Positions 1-10,412 are shown, counted from the stretch's first letter. The stretch: DNA of 64,000 nt from Methylobacillus caricis (GCF_020532705.1 NZ_JAJAVD010000001.1:620001-684000); one strand, 5' to 3'. The notes: generated by a model not told the origin, from the sequence alone. Numbers and translations: made by a program.

Positions 1-3000
1 TGCCGCCGCTATGGGAAAGGAGATTGGTTTCACCGTGGCCTCCCACTTGCTGGTTGCCGTGAGAGGCGATCAAGGCTTGCACGATGGCGTCTGAAGTGTT
101 GGAAGTCGCTTTGGCGTATTGGTCGATGGCTGCATTGAGCAAATCGGCCAGGCTGCCCTGGGTGTCGTTATAGGACAGGTAAATGGATTGATTTTCACCA
201 TTCGTTGGTAAATGACCAATACCCAGCACCAATGCGCGGTCTGGCTCATTCAGAATGCCATTCACGGCAATATTAAATAGACCTTCACTATTGCTATCCA
301 CGGCTTTAATCTCGAATAGCGGTGTATCGTCTTTTTTTAGATCGGCTAAGGCCTTGATGCGTTCTTCTAGCGGCAAGTCTGCATTGTTAATGGTGTCGCC
401 TAGCCCAGAGGCGGCTTGTGCGCATTCAGGCGGTGATTTTTTACAAGTGGCAATAAACCCTTGCGTGATGTCGCTATCGCGCTTTTGTGCAGTTAACAAG
501 AAGGCATTGCCCAGCGTCCCAACTGCATAACTGGTGGCGGCATTCGCGATATCAATTTCACCAGCCAAACTACCGACCAGTATATTACCCAAAGTGAGTG
601 CTAAGCCTTGCGATAGGCTTGGTTTGTCACGTTCATTGCGAATATCAATCGCTTGATAACGCAGTGTTTGCGCTTCGGCTATTAAACTAGCTGCTTCGCT
701 TGTTTTACCGCTGGCATTCAGAACAGCCGCTTCTGCTTCTTTGTCTCTGGCGAGGTTGAGCTTGTCATTATATTGCTGATCATATTCCGCCATTCTTTTG
801 ACGTAATACGAATTGATGGCCGTAGTCACTTGCTGGGTGGCTGCGCTGACAATGCTTGCATTCGCCGCTATTTCATTTTGAATGGCTGTGATGTCAGGTT
901 TAGTCAATACATCATTGTTGGCTGTGTCAGTATCCCGGTTTAAGGTAGCGATGGTTGTTTCGGCATTTTTACCAGTCAATGCAGTTTGCTTTGCATCATC
1001 AGTAATGGCAATTTGTGCTGTACTTACCGCGCTATGCGTAACACTGGAGTCTGTGCCTGACTGATTTAGGTCGGGTGTCAATGTACCAGGAAGATTGACT
1101 AAATTATTACCAATATTTTTGGTGATGGATTGGTTAGAGTTATAAGACATACTTAAGCTCATGCTACTACTGTCGGCTGCATATTCTGCTCGATTCTGAA
1201 TGTCCGAAACCGTGAGCGTCTCCGTAGTCAGGCTGTTCCTATTCTCCGCAATCGCTGTTTCAGTCGATGCAATCACTGCCCCCTTGAGGTCGGTATTGCC
1301 GTTGACATTGACCTGGAAGCCGCCATCTCCCGCAAATATACCCGCCTGCTCGTTGACCGAGGCATAGTCGCTATTGATCTTGCTGCTGGACGAACTGAAC
1401 GACCCGCCGGCCATGCCCGCGCCAACCGGCACACTGACGCTGATGCCGGCGCTTTTCTGCTTGCTGTCGTAGGTGCTGGAGTCCTGCAAACTCTGGATAT
1501 TGAGATTGCCCTTGCCCGAAGTGCCGACGTTGGCTACTACCTGATCGCCCTTGACTTGCGAACCGATGATATTGGTATCCGTGCCACTTTCCAGGCTGAC
1601 CTTGTTGCCAGCCTGTACCACGCTTTCTGTCCACGTGACATCCGACCCATTGGCCTTGCCTTTACCCTGTGATGCGCTGGCGGTAATGGCAAGCCCGTTG
1701 GAACCGATGCTGATGCCGACACTGGCACTGCTGTTTTTATTCTTGCTGTTAAGTGTTTCCGTGTTCTGCGCAGCGATCAGGTTCACCTTATCATCCGCTT
1801 TCAGGTTGACATCTCCGCCTGCCTTGATTGTGCTGCCGATGACGTTAATATCAGATTGCTCGCCAGCCCCTGTGGCCTGGATGGCAATATTGCCGCCCGC
1901 CATCACATTGCTGCCTTGAACCGTGCTGCTGGTTTGCGTGGAGGTGCTGCTGCTTTTGCTGGTGCCGATGGAAAGACTAATGTTGACGCCGCCTGCCTGA
2001 TTGGCGGCATTGGTGACGCCATTGTCTGTCGGTGCCGCAAATAATGCCTGCTGGGTGGAATCGAAAGCGTTCTTCGCAGCCAATGCTGTAGTACCTGCGG
2101 CCAATGCCTGCATGCGGCCATCGGAAGTATTGTTAGCGGCCTGCTTCATTTGCTCGGCAGTCTGGATGGCCGAGATCACTGGGCTGGTGATCGCTAATGT
2201 CAGCCCGCTCTGCTTGAACTTGGTCTCGGTAGTTTGGGTCGATGTGTTGTTGCCAGCCGTAATGTTGACTTGCTGAGCCTTGATGTCAATATCACCTTGT
2301 GGGGTGAGTACCTCGCTGCCGGTTTGGGTGTAGGTATTGCCTGCCTGGATGGTGACATTGCCTTCTACACTGCCAATGGTGCTGCCGGTCTGGGTGATGG
2401 TGGTGCCGGTTTGCTTTTGGCTCAGGTTGCTGGTGCCGTAGCCGATGCTGGAGCCGCCGGCGGAGAAGCCTGATTTCTTGGTGGTTTTCTGGTTGAAGGT
2501 GTAGCTGGTGTTTTCAGCGGTGGCGAGTGTAATGTCGCCACTGGCTTGCAACAGGGTGCCGTTGTCGCTGACCACCTGGCTGCCCTCGATATTGATATTG
2601 CCCGCAATGGCTGCTGCTGTTTCGCTGGCTGCGCTACCTGCCCGAAGGGCGATGGTGTCTGCACTGAGGGTGCTGCCAATGGCCTGACTGTCTTCAAAGG
2701 TGTTGCGGTAGGTTTTTGTGGTGCTGTTTAAACCGCTGCTGCGCTTGGTTTTGCGCGCTTGGTCGAAGTTGCTGGTGGCTTCGCCTGCGGTGATGTTGAT
2801 GTCTTTGGCTGCCGTGATGCTCAGCTCGCCATGTTGACTATTGATATTGGCTGCTCTCAGGTTGGCATCATTGCCTGCTTGCAGGATGATGTCGCCAGCG
2901 GCCTGGATGGCAGTGCCGATATCTTGCGTGCTACCGTAGGAAACACGATTCTTGGCATTGCGCACACTGTTGTTTTGCTCGGCGATCTGCACGGTGCCGA

Positions 3001-6000
3001 GGTTGATGTCGCGACCGGCGGATAGCACTGTTTGACCGTCTACGCCGCTATTGGCAATGCTGGCGGCCATGAGGTTGAGGTCGTTGCCTGCACTGGCGAC
3101 GAGGATGGCATCCGGGTTGCTGACGTACAAGCCGGCAACCCTGTCAAGGTTGGTGCGGTTGAAACTGCTGGCGCCTATGGTCTGGGCATGGCTCTGCGTG
3201 GTGCTTTCGATGTTGATGTTGTTGCCGGCTTCGAGTACCAGGGCATTTTTTGCCATGATGGTGCCACCGATGTTGTCGATGTCGCCGGTGGCTTTCAAGG
3301 CCGTGACATCAGCACTGATGTTGCCGCCCAGGTTCTGGATGTTGTCCGCATTGAGCACGGCCAGGGTTCGCCCTGCCATGGTGCCGCCGTTGGTGATGGT
3401 GTCTGTGGCATTGATGTTGATGCTGTTGCCCGCCATGATGCCGGTCGTGAGGCTTAAGTCGCCATCCTGCAGGCGCACGTATACCTGAGGAACAAGGGCT
3501 TTGGTGACGGTGCCGTCAGGCAGGGTGATTTCCTGTTCTACCAGCCAGACGATGTCGGAGGTAAGCTGGGCTATTTGTTCCGCTGACAAGGCAATACCTG
3601 GAATCAGCTGGATCTGGCTTGCCACGGTGAGCCCTGCGTTCATCAGGGCCTGATATTGCGCTTCATCACTGGCGTAACCATCGAGGAAGCGTCTGCCAGT
3701 CAGTTCCGCCACTTGTTCACGCACCAGGCGCTGTTCATAAAAACCATCCCCCAGGCGCTTTTGCGTGATGGCAGGGTCAAAGGATAATTGCTGCACCATG
3801 TAGTCGGAGCTCAGCCAGGTGCGGTAATTGGTGAAGCGGGGATTGGTTTCTATCAGGTAGTCTGCTGAAGCATCGGGCAGCGCCTGGAACAATGCGTTGT
3901 TATTGACTGTGCTTGAGTTGCTGCTGACCAGGGTACTGCTGGCCGGTGGCGCGGCATTGCCTTCAAGGCGTGTAGTGGCCAGGTTGTAGGTGGTGACGAT
4001 GTTGCCGGGACTGTGGTTGCCCAGGTAGTCGATGTCGTAATCATCATCATTGCCATCCCAGTCGTAATACCAAGCGCTGCCGCTGTGACGGACAATGGTC
4101 TGGCCTTCGGTGTTGAGGTTTTGAACGGTAGCGCCGCTGATGTCCAGCGCAGCGCCAGCGATGATCTGGCTATCGCTATTCAATACATTCCCAGTGATCT
4201 GCATATCCCCGCCAGAGAGGATTTTGCCGGGAGTGGAGGCGAGCACTTCAGTGTGGGAAGTGTAGCTGGTGCCCTGATAGCGCATGTATTCGCGGAATGT
4301 ATATGGCCCGGCAGAGCGCCACTCCACATGGACATTGCCGATTTGTGCGCCAGGGTAGTCTGCGCTATCCCAGACGACACCCTGGTCACGTGGGGTGAAT
4401 TTGTCATAACTTGCCATGGTTTCCGCTGTCCTGCCTACTTGCAAGCCTGTATTGAGGTTTTGTACCTCATCTGCGCTGATGACCATGTTGCCCAGCGCTT
4501 CAATGGTAGCGTCCTGGTTGATGACGGAAGCGGCACTGCCAATGGCTATCCCTGAATCATTGAGGGTGCCGCCGATGGCGATGTCACCGCCGCTGAACAG
4601 CATGGCATTGTCGCGATTAAGGAGACTGCCTGTTGCCAGGTCCAGCCGGGTGCGCCCAGCCATGATGGCCGCGGTAGTGATGTCATTCACGGTTTCTGCG
4701 AGGTTGTTGATCTCGCTGGCCTCGATGCTGAGGTAGTCGCCGAATATGCTGCCGCGCCCGATGTTGTCCAGCCTGTTTGCGCTGATATGCGTGGTGTCTC
4801 CGTCTATGGTGCCGCGATTGATAAGGGTATCTTGGCTGAGGAGCGTGGTGCTGGATGAGGAGATGTCCCCGGTGTCTTGGTTGTCGATATTTTCGGCATT
4901 CAGGCTCAACCCGGCATTGGCATTGATGATGCCGGCATTCTGCAAGTCGTGATTAGTGGTGATGTTGATATCGGTATGCGCTGCCAGTGTCCCTGAGTTG
5001 GTAATGTGCCCGTCAGTCGTCACCACCACCTCGCCCACACTGGCGCCGATATGCCCGGCATTGCGCACGCCCAATCCGGCTTCGGTGCCGATGAGGTGGA
5101 TCTTGCCTGCATACATCCCGCCTAGTGCTGCCACATCCACGGCAAAGGCCGGGGCCGTGCTTGTCGGGATGATGGGGGATATCGTCGTCTGGTTGCCGGT
5201 GCTATCCACATTCACTTGGTTGCTGCCAGTAGTGACGTTGAGATGGTTGGCCCAGATGCCCGCGTTGACCTCGACAGCACGCGTGATGACGTCGGTGTAG
5301 TCGGTGTGGCTGGCATCCATGCCTTGGCCTAAGAAGCTGATGCTGCCGCCACCCACACGATAACCCAGCAGGTTGCCACCATTGATGATGGGGGTGCCGG
5401 TGGTCAGGGTGGCGCGGTTGGCGTTGATGAAGCCGCAGCCATTGCAACTGATGCCGGCCGGGTTGGCAATGACGAGCTGGGCGCGGCTGCCTGCGATCTC
5501 GACAAAGCCATTGAGCAGGCTGGGGTTGTTGCTGTTGACTTCGTTGAGGATGACGCGGGCAGTGCCGCCTGCCAGAAAAGGGTTGCCCTGCACCCAGCCG
5601 CCAAGCTGGGTCTGCACATTGGTGTTGCTGTTGTTGAGGATGGCTCCCTGGGTATTGACGTCGAACTGGCTGTAGGTGTTGCGTGATACCCCGGCCGCGC
5701 TGGGCGTCTGGATGTTGACCAGCGGCAAGCCGTTGGCGGTGCTGTTGATGATGGGCTGCTGGCTGGCGGGGGCCGATGGGTCTGCAATGATGTCGGCCCG
5801 GACCGTGCCATGCATGATGACGGCGGAGCCCAGCAGGAGCATGAGGGCGAGGCGCAGGACCGAAATGCTCGCCAGCGTTATTCTGTCCACAGGCTGGGTA
5901 GTGCCGGATTGCGTTGTCGGGGCGGAATTGCGGGCCGGGATGTTTTCCGCCACGGCCATCATGAGGCCACGGGCACGGTTGAATACCAGGCGGTAGCGAT

Positions 6001-6010
6001 GTTTATTCAT
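1..6010 (-). CDS. Two-partner secretion exoprotein, FhaB/hemagglutinin family (3' end beyond window)
   Basis: Large secreted adhesin or contact-toxin-type exoprotein; about 2003 codons are visible and the frame is still open at base 1, so the C-terminus, where any toxin would lie, is missing. The N-terminus (MNKHRYRLVFNRARG) is an extended signal peptide region, followed by a hydrophobic segment near residues 48-68 and a likely cleavage near residue 72. Then comes the TPS domain with ANPAGISCNGCGF (two cysteines) and RATLTTG, the usual signature for recognition by the partner transporter. The rest is thousands of bases of Asn/Gly/Ser/Thr-rich filamentous haemagglutinin repeats (for example recurrent GNITNGG-like and AGNDxNL units). 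It follows the transporter gene by 21 bases and has a good ribosome site (AGGAGAG, 8 bases before ATG at 6010). Role in adhesion, biofilm or contact inhibition cannot be decided without the C-terminus. Confidence 0.9.
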   Translation of the reverse strand, partial: MNKHRYRLVFNRARGLMMAVAENIPARNSAPTTQSGTTQPVDRITLASISVLRLALMLLLGSAVIMHGTVRADIIADPSAPASQQPIINSTANGLPLVNIQTPSAAGVSRNTYSQFDVNTQGAILNNSNTNVQTQLGGWVQGNPFLAGGTARVILNEVNSNNPSLLNGFVEIAGSRAQLVIANPAGISCNGCGFINANRATLTTGTPIINGGNLLGYRVGGGSISFLGQGMDASHTDYTDVITRAVEVNAGIWANHLNVTTGSNQVNVDSTGNQTTISPIIPTSTAPAFAVDVAALGGMYAGKIHLIGTEAGLGVRNAGHIGASVGEVVVTTDGHITNSGTLAAHTDINITTNHDLQNAGIINANAGLSLNAENIDNQDTGDISSSSTTLLSQDTLINRGTIDGDTTHISANRLDNIGRGSIFGDYLSIEASEINNLAETVNDITTAAIMAGRTRLDLATGSLLNRDNAMLFSGGDIAIGGTLNDSGIAIGSAASVINQDATIEALGNMVISADEVQNLNTGLQVGRTAETMASYDKFTPRDQGVVWDSADYPGAQIGNVHVEWRSAGPYTFREYMRYQGTSYTSHTEVLASTPGKILSGGDMQITGNVLNSDSQIIAGAALDISGATVQNLNTEGQTIVRHSGSAWYYDWDGNDDDYDIDYLGNHSPGNIVTTYNLATTRLEGNAAPPASSTLVSSNSSTVNNNALFQALPDASADYLIETNPRFTNYRTWLSSDYMVQQLSFDPAITQKRLGDGFYEQRLVREQVAELTGRRFLDGYASDEAQYQALMNAGLTVASQIQLIPGIALSAEQIAQLTSDIVWLVEQEITLPDGTVTKALVPQVYVRLQDGDLSLTTGIMAGNSININATDTITNGGTMAGRTLAVLNADNIQNLGGNISADVTALKATGDIDNIGGTIMAKNALVLEAGNNINIESTTQSHAQTIGASSFNRTNLDRVAGLYVSNPDAILVASAGNDLNLMAASIANSGVDGQTVLSAGRDINLGTVQIAEQNNSVRNAKNRVSYGSTQDIGTAIQAAGDIILQAGNDANLRAANINSQHGELSITAAKDINITAGEATSNFDQARKTKRSSGLNSTTKTYRNTFEDSQAIGSTLSADTIALRAGSAASETAAAIAGNINIEGSQVVSDNGTLLQASGDITLATAENTSYTFNQKTTKKSGFSAGGSSIGYGTSNLSQKQTGTTITQTGSTIGSVEGNVTIQAGNTYTQTGSEVLTPQGDIDIKAQQVNITAGNNTSTQTTETKFKQSGLTLAITSPVISAIQTAEQMKQAANNTSDGRMQALAAGTTALAAKNAFDSTQQALFAAPTDNGVTNAANQAGGVNISLSIGTSKSSSTSTQTSSTVQGSNVMAGGNIAIQATGAGEQSDINVIGSTIKAGGDVNLKADDKVNLIAAQNTETLNSKNKNSSASVGISIGSNGLAITASASQGKGKANGSDVTWTESVVQAGNKVSLESGTDTNIIGSQVKGDQVVANVGTSGKGNLNIQSLQDSSTYDSKQKSAGISVSVPVGAGMAGGSFSSSSSKINSDYASVNEQAGIFAGDGGFQVNVNGNTDLKGAVIASTETAIAENRNSLTTETLTVSDIQNRAEYAADSSSMSLSMSYNSNQSITKNIGNNLVNLPGTLTPDLNQSGTDSSVTHSAVSTAQIAITDDAKQTALTGKNAETTIATLNRDTDTANNDVLTKPDITAIQNEIAANASIVSAATQQVTTAINSYYVKRMAEYDQQYNDKLNLARDKEAEAAVLNASGKTSEAASLIAEAQTLRYQAIDIRNERDKPSLSQGLALTLGNILVGSLAGEIDIANAATSYAVGTLGNAFLLTAQKRDSDITQGFIATCKKSPPECAQAASGLGDTINNADLPLEERIKALADLKKDDTPLFEIKAVDSNSEGLFNIAVNGILNEPDRALVLGIGHLPTNGENQSIYLSYNDTQGSLADLLNAAIDQYAKATSNTSDAIVQALIASHGNQQVGGHGETNLLSHSGG

Positions 6011-6031
6011 ATTGATGTCTCTCCTGTGTTG

Positions 6032-7771
6032 CTAGAACGACCAATTGAGATTGAATCCGACGGCTGTGTTGGCGGTATCGAATCCATCCGGCTTCTTGAC
6101 GGGTTTGCTCAGGAACAGGTCGTAGCTGAATCCTTTGTAGCCGCCGCGCATGCCGATGACAGCGCCTGCCAGTTGCTTGCCGATAAGAATGTTGCTGGAT
6201 TGTCCGCCGACCTCGCCATAGTCGAGCCCGAGATAAAGCGCTTGGCCGCTTTGCCCGAGCATGGCGCTGAGATCATTGCGGATGAACCAGCCACGGTCTG
6301 CGCTCAAGGTGAGTTGTCCGTCAAAGCCGCGCACGGTGTAGCGGTTGCCGATGGCGAAGCGGTCTTGCGGCGTGAGCGGGGTGAGGTTGGATTGCGCGCG
6401 GATATTGGCGGCATAGCGTAAGGCCTGTGTTCCCCATGGTGCCTGGATGGAAAGCGGGGCCATGAAGCTGATATCGGCGGTGATGATTTCCATGCGCGAA
6501 GCGCCTTCGCCAAATGCTTCTTCAGGTGCCTTGAGCGCCTGTTGCGCGCCGGTGCCACGACGGTAGGACAAGGTGTAATCCAGCACTGACTGGCCGATGT
6601 ACCAACTCTGGTTGATGCCCAGTGTCCACCCGGCGGTACGGCGTCGCTGCACTTCCACCTCGGTGTCGTCAACGTAGTTGAATGATTTGCGGAAGAAGCT
6701 CCCCAGGGAAAGCTGCGTCTTGTTGATGGCGGAGCGGTACATCATGCGGCTGAGCCTGAGTTCGGCATTCTGCGTGCGGCCGCTGTAGAGGTAGGATTGG
6801 TTGAGGCCGGCGACTTCCTGGTGATAGTTGTAGCTGGAGCCGGTGGCGCTGAGCAGCCAATGTCCGTAAGGGATGGAATAATGCAGGGTCTTGCCGCGCG
6901 TGCCGCGGCTGCCCTTGTCACCGCCACCCAGGTCCTGGTTGAGGTTGATGTAGAACAGGTCGCTCAGGCCCAGCAGGTTGTCGCCGGAGAGCGTGACGCC
7001 GCCCTGATATTTGCCTGTGCTGTCGAAACCGCCGTCATCAGCGCTGAAAGTGAGACGGAAAGGCAATGCCTGGCGGTAGCGGATCACCAGGTCACTTTCA
7101 CCGGGCTGGGCATTGTCTTCAGCAGGCTCGATCTGGATATCGGCATCGGAGGTGGGGGAGCGTTTGAGGTTTTCCAGGCCTTGCTCGATGCTGCGCAGGT
7201 TGAGGATGTCGCCAGGGGCAATCGGCAATGCATTACCGTAGCGGATGCGCTGGCTGGAATCCGGGGTGAAGCGGACCTGGCGTACCTTGCCGGGAATCAC
7301 GGTGAGGGTGAGGTGTCCGTTGCTGAGATCTTGCGGCCCGGCCAGGATGCGTGTCGTGACAAAGCCCTGGGCCACGATGGCGTTCTGCACATGGGACATG
7401 ATGACATTAATGCCCTGGGCGCCCAGGCAGCGACCGATTGCCGCATGCTCGCCATGCAGGACTTCACGCAGTGCAAACTGGAACAACGAGGCATGATTGC
7501 CTGCCAAGTTGATATCTTGGATAGCAAAACAGAGAGTTTCCTGATCAGGGTAGGTAAGGTCTGGTTGTTCAAGGAGCTGCTGCTGGCGGATATCCGGGCT
7601 GGTCTCTTGTTGCTGGCGCAGGGCACGCAAACGCTCTTGCTGCAGTAGTTGTTCTTGGGCTGAAGTGTCAATCGGCTCTATGGCTGCCACGGCCTGCTTG
7701 GTATATACGCATATGCCAATTAACATGCAGTGGCCCAGATTGCGCCACCCGTTTCCCCTAAACTGCTGCAA
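6032..7771 (-). CDS. Two-partner secretion outer-membrane transporter, FhaC/ShlB family
   Basis: Outer-membrane TpsB pore that recognises the TPS domain of the adjacent exoprotein and exports it. 579 residues, normal for the family (550-590). After a short export signal ending near KQAVAA there is the Gln/Arg-rich linker typical of ShlB proteins (EQLLQQERLRALRQQQ), two POTRA domains over roughly residues 75-240, then a beta barrel ending in NLNWSF with a terminal aromatic residue. The conserved TVRGFDG motif (VRGF in loop L6) is near residue 480. The start is TTG at 7771: an in-frame stop lies shortly upstream and AAGGGA sits about 7 bases before it; ATG at 7726 is an alternative but would leave a poor signal peptide. 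It is the first gene of the transporter-exoprotein operon. Confidence 0.92.
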   Translation of the reverse strand: MQQFRGNGWRNLGHCMLIGICVYTKQAVAAIEPIDTSAQEQLLQQERLRALRQQQETSPDIRQQQLLEQPDLTYPDQETLCFAIQDINLAGNHASLFQFALREVLHGEHAAIGRCLGAQGINVIMSHVQNAIVAQGFVTTRILAGPQDLSNGHLTLTVIPGKVRQVRFTPDSSQRIRYGNALPIAPGDILNLRSIEQGLENLKRSPTSDADIQIEPAEDNAQPGESDLVIRYRQALPFRLTFSADDGGFDSTGKYQGGVTLSGDNLLGLSDLFYINLNQDLGGGDKGSRGTRGKTLHYSIPYGHWLLSATGSSYNYHQEVAGLNQSYLYSGRTQNAELRLSRMMYRSAINKTQLSLGSFFRKSFNYVDDTEVEVQRRRTAGWTLGINQSWYIGQSVLDYTLSYRRGTGAQQALKAPEEAFGEGASRMEIITADISFMAPLSIQAPWGTQALRYAANIRAQSNLTPLTPQDRFAIGNRYTVRGFDGQLTLSADRGWFIRNDLSAMLGQSGQALYLGLDYGEVGGQSSNILIGKQLAGAVIGMRGGYKGFSYDLFLSKPVKKPDGFDTANTAVGFNLNWSF

Positions 7772-7940
7772 TTGTAGGTCCCTTGACTGTTTTTACTGTT
7801 ATGGAGTGGTATTTTTGGACCACTGTTATTGATAGTAATTTTCCTACCCAATAGGCTGATTTGTAAGATGAATTTATCATTAAATTTCGTCAGGAAATGG
7901 CTGTAAGAGTTGTAGTTTTTTGTCTGTATTAATTCTCAAT

Positions 7941-7971
7941 TTACTGACCGGTATTGGGCTACGGGTATAAT
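7941..7971 (+). promoter_or_regulatory. Possible sigma-70 promoter of the rnfB-nth operon
   Basis: A perfect TATAAT lies at 7966-7971. The best -35 candidate is TTACTG at 7941-7946 with a long 19-base spacer. The region 7772-7984, between the divergent transporter gene and rnfB, is AT-rich and holds no other gene. A start near 7978 would make TTG at 7979 essentially leaderless, which argues for one of the ATG codons just downstream as the rnfB start. Confidence 0.35.
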
Positions 7972-7984
7972 TCCATAATTGACC

Positions 7985-8665
7985 ATGATGAATGAGGCCA
8001 TGAGGGATTTTGCTGCGTTAGTTGAACGCATTGATGCAATTTTGCCGCAGACACAATGTACCCAGTGTGGGTATGCGGGTTGTCGCCCCTATGCAGAGGC
8101 GCTTGCTGCCGGGCAGGCCGGTATCAACCAGTGCCCGCCCGGCGGGGATGCGGGCATACACGCATTGGCGGACATATTGAACCAGCCTTATCAACCGCTG
8201 AATCCTGCCCATGGTAAGTTTGGCCCCAAGATGCTGGCCGTGATTGACGAGGAGACGTGTATAGGCTGCACGCTCTGCATCAAGGCTTGCCCTGTGGATG
8301 CGATTCTTGGAGCCGCACGGCAGATGCATACCGTGATTGCAGCAGAATGCACAGGCTGTGAACTTTGCGTGGCGCCTTGCCCGGTAGATTGCATCGATAT
8401 GCAGCCTTTGCCGATGCAGGAATGGGACTATACTCAGACAGGAGGCTACGCACGCAAGATAGCTGATGAGGCACGTCAAAGGCACATGTTGCGATTGGCC
8501 CGGCAAGCCGTTGAGCGGAAACAAGCAAATGCTATTGGCCCTTCCCTTGTTGGGGCCTCGGCCGCCATCGATGCCAAGAAGGCAGCCATTGCCGCAGCCA
8601 TGGCCCGCGCCAAAGCCAAGAAACAGCAATTGATGCCGGTAAAACAGGACTTACACAATCAATGA
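7985..8665 (+). CDS. rnfB: RnfB-like iron-sulfur electron-transfer protein (soluble, orphan)
   Basis: Ferredoxin-like protein related to subunit B of the Rnf ion-pumping NADH:ferredoxin oxidoreductase. It has an N-terminal 4Fe-4S 'Fes' domain (CTQCGYAGC then QCPPGG) and two classical clusters ([13 protein letters not shown] and [13 protein letters not shown]). The membrane helix that begins true Rnf subunit B is absent, and no rnfA, C, D, G or E is nearby, so it is probably an orphan electron carrier. The C-terminal 50 residues are Ala/Lys-rich. It overlaps nth by four bases (ATGA), and in many betaproteobacteria such an orphan precedes nth; supply of electrons or clusters to another enzyme is inference. 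Starts at 7985, 7988 and 8000 are all possible. Confidence 0.85.
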   Translation: MMNEAMRDFAALVERIDAILPQTQCTQCGYAGCRPYAEALAAGQAGINQCPPGGDAGIHALADILNQPYQPLNPAHGKFGPKMLAVIDEETCIGCTLCIKACPVDAILGAARQMHTVIAAECTGCELCVAPCPVDCIDMQPLPMQEWDYTQTGGYARKIADEARQRHMLRLARQAVERKQANAIGPSLVGASAAIDAKKAAIAAAMARAKAKKQQLMPVKQDLHNQ

Positions 8666-9321
8666 ATGCAGAAAAACGGCACGAGATATTCCGCAGATTG
8701 AGCATTGCCATTCCCAACCCTACAACGGAGTTGGTTCACCACAGCACTTTTGAGTTGCTGATTGCCGTGATTCTTTCCGCGCAGGCCACTGATAAGGGTG
8801 TGAATATTGCCACCGCCAAATTGTTTCCCGTAGCCAATACGCCGCAGGCTATTCTGGATTTGGGGATAGAAGGGCTGGAGGGATATATCAAGACCATCGG
8901 CCTTTTTCGCAGCAAGGCCAAGAATGTGATTGCTACCTGCCGCATGCTGGTTGAGAACCATGGCGGTGAAGTGCCGAATACACGCGAGGCACTGGAAAGC
9001 CTGCCCGGAGTGGGGCGCAAGACAGCCAATGTGATTCTCAATACGGCTTTTGGCCAGCCGACCATTGCTGTCGATACTCATATTTTCCGCCTGGGCAACC
9101 GCATAGGCATTGCCCCGGGCAAGACACCATTGGAAGTGGAAACCAAGCTGATGAAAGTGGTGCCCAAGGAGTATATGCAGGATGCCCATCATTTATTGAT
9201 CTTGCATGGACGCTACGTTTGTGTGGCGCGCCGGCCAAAATGTGAAGAGTGCGTGATCTATGATTTGTGCGAGTTCAAGGCCAAGCCTACTCCAGCGGGC
9301 AATCTGGAGATGACCGTTTGA
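8662..9321 (+). CDS. nth: Endonuclease III, bifunctional DNA glycosylase/AP lyase
   Basis: Base-excision repair enzyme that removes oxidised pyrimidines and cleaves the abasic site. 219 residues. The helix-hairpin-helix [13 protein letters not shown] contains the catalytic Lys120 and the conserved Asp138 lies in VDTH, the same numbers as in the E. coli enzyme. The 4Fe-4S loop C-x6-C-x2-C-x5-C is complete near residues 187-203. It overlaps the upstream gene by ATGA and its stop overlaps the start of the next gene, so it is translated as part of a polycistronic message. Confidence 0.97.
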   Translation: MNAEKRHEIFRRLSIAIPNPTTELVHHSTFELLIAVILSAQATDKGVNIATAKLFPVANTPQAILDLGIEGLEGYIKTIGLFRSKAKNVIATCRMLVENHGGEVPNTREALESLPGVGRKTANVILNTAFGQPTIAVDTHIFRLGNRIGIAPGKTPLEVETKLMKVVPKEYMQDAHHLLILHGRYVCVARRPKCEECVIYDLCEFKAKPTPAGNLEMTV

Positions 9322-10412
9322 AGGCTGGCACGGGATTTGTGCGCGGGCGCCAGGCGCTCCCTGAGCTGGCAGCGGATGCAGTAAGGCTGGCGCTGGATGC
9401 GGCCGGTCTACAGATCGCCAATAGCGTGTTGTTATTCCTGACCGAGGAGTTTGCCGAGAACCCCTTGCCTGCAATACGTGCTGCCGCTGTGGCGGCAAGT
9501 ACTACCCAAGTGACAGGATGTTCCGCCACCGGTATTTTTACCGAACAGGATTGGGCGCTGGATACTCCCGCGGCCGCTGCACTGGTGCTGGGAGAAGGGG
9601 TGGCCTTACAACACCTGCCGGATCCTGGCGCGGATCAGTTGCTCTTGACCTTGACTGCCCCCAATGCGGTCAATACTACTTGGCTGGAGCTGCCGGGCAG
9701 GCGCTTTGGAGGGGTGTCGGGGGATGTGACCGGGCAAGGACCGTTTTCTGTTTGGGAAAATGGGAAAGGAGCGGTGCGCGGATATTGTGAGGTAGCACTG
9801 CAAGGAGTGACGGGAGCGGTATCTGCTGCGCATGGCTTCAAGCTGCTCGCGCAAGCACAGCAGGTGAGTAGTGTACGTGGGTATGATGTAAAGACATTAT
9901 CTGCCAGTCCAGCATTCACGGGCTTGCTGCAGCTACTGCAAAAATGCGGGGCTGTTGAGGATGAGGGCCTGCCTTATCACCGGCTAATGGCCGTGTTTGC
10001 GGACAGCCGCGAGCAACTGGAACTTGGGCATTACAAGCTGGCCTCACTGGTCAGCGGAAACCCGGAAGATGGTTCTATTACGCTTGCCAGGCAGCTTGCG
10101 GAAGGACAGTGGCTGGCATGGGGTTTGCGTGATGCCGAAGCCGCACTGATCAATCTAGGGGAGTGTACAGAAACAGCCAGTGCGTTGCTGCCAGGCCCGC
10201 CATTATTCGGGCTGCTGTTTTCCTGCATGGGACGTGGGCCGTATTTTTATGGTGGGGTAGACCGGGATATCGAGCTATTGAAGCAATATTACCCCTCCAT
10301 GCCGTTAATCGGTTTTTATGGCAACGGAGAGATTGCGCCCATGTCGGGGTCTAATGAATTATTGCAGTATTCCGCAGTATTGGGGTTATTTGCCAGTGAA
10401 GGGCAGGTATGA
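9318..10412 (+). CDS. FIST-domain signalling protein
   Basis: 364-residue protein with FIST_N and FIST_C domains, a sensory module thought to bind small ligands. Recognisable features are VTGCSATGIFTE near residue 56-70, a GGVSGDVTGQGPFSVW segment, and the C-terminal LFSCMGRGPYFYG and GFYGNGEIAPM motifs. No output domain is fused. I chose TTG at 9318 because GGAGA lies seven bases upstream and the TTGA overlaps the nth stop; a longer form from 9267 would sit inside nth. The stop overlaps thiD by ATGA. Ligand and partner are unknown. Confidence 0.85.
   Translation: MKAGTGFVRGRQALPELAADAVRLALDAAGLQIANSVLLFLTEEFAENPLPAIRAAAVAASTTQVTGCSATGIFTEQDWALDTPAAAALVLGEGVALQHLPDPGADQLLLTLTAPNAVNTTWLELPGRRFGGVSGDVTGQGPFSVWENGKGAVRGYCEVALQGVTGAVSAAHGFKLLAQAQQVSSVRGYDVKTLSASPAFTGLLQLLQKCGAVEDEGLPYHRLMAVFADSREQLELGHYKLASLVSGNPEDGSITLARQLAEGQWLAWGLRDAEAALINLGECTETASALLPGPPLFGLLFSCMGRGPYFYGGVDRDIELLKQYYPSMPLIGFYGNGEIAPMSGSNELLQYSAVLGLFASEGQV

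Noticed and set aside
3032-3488. Long plus-strand frames over the exoprotein gene (also 1551-1919, 4013-4555, 5810-6421)
   Set aside because: They are complementary to a continuous minus-strand frame with clear TPS and haemagglutinin features, and their composition is that of an antisense shadow.
6797-7648. 283-codon plus-strand frame antisense to the transporter
   Set aside because: The minus strand carries an intact FhaC-type protein with POTRA and VRGF motifs; the plus frame has no family resemblance.
10300-10408. Possible TPP riboswitch before thiD
   Set aside because: The region is inside the FIST gene and no TPP-element conserved bases could be placed.
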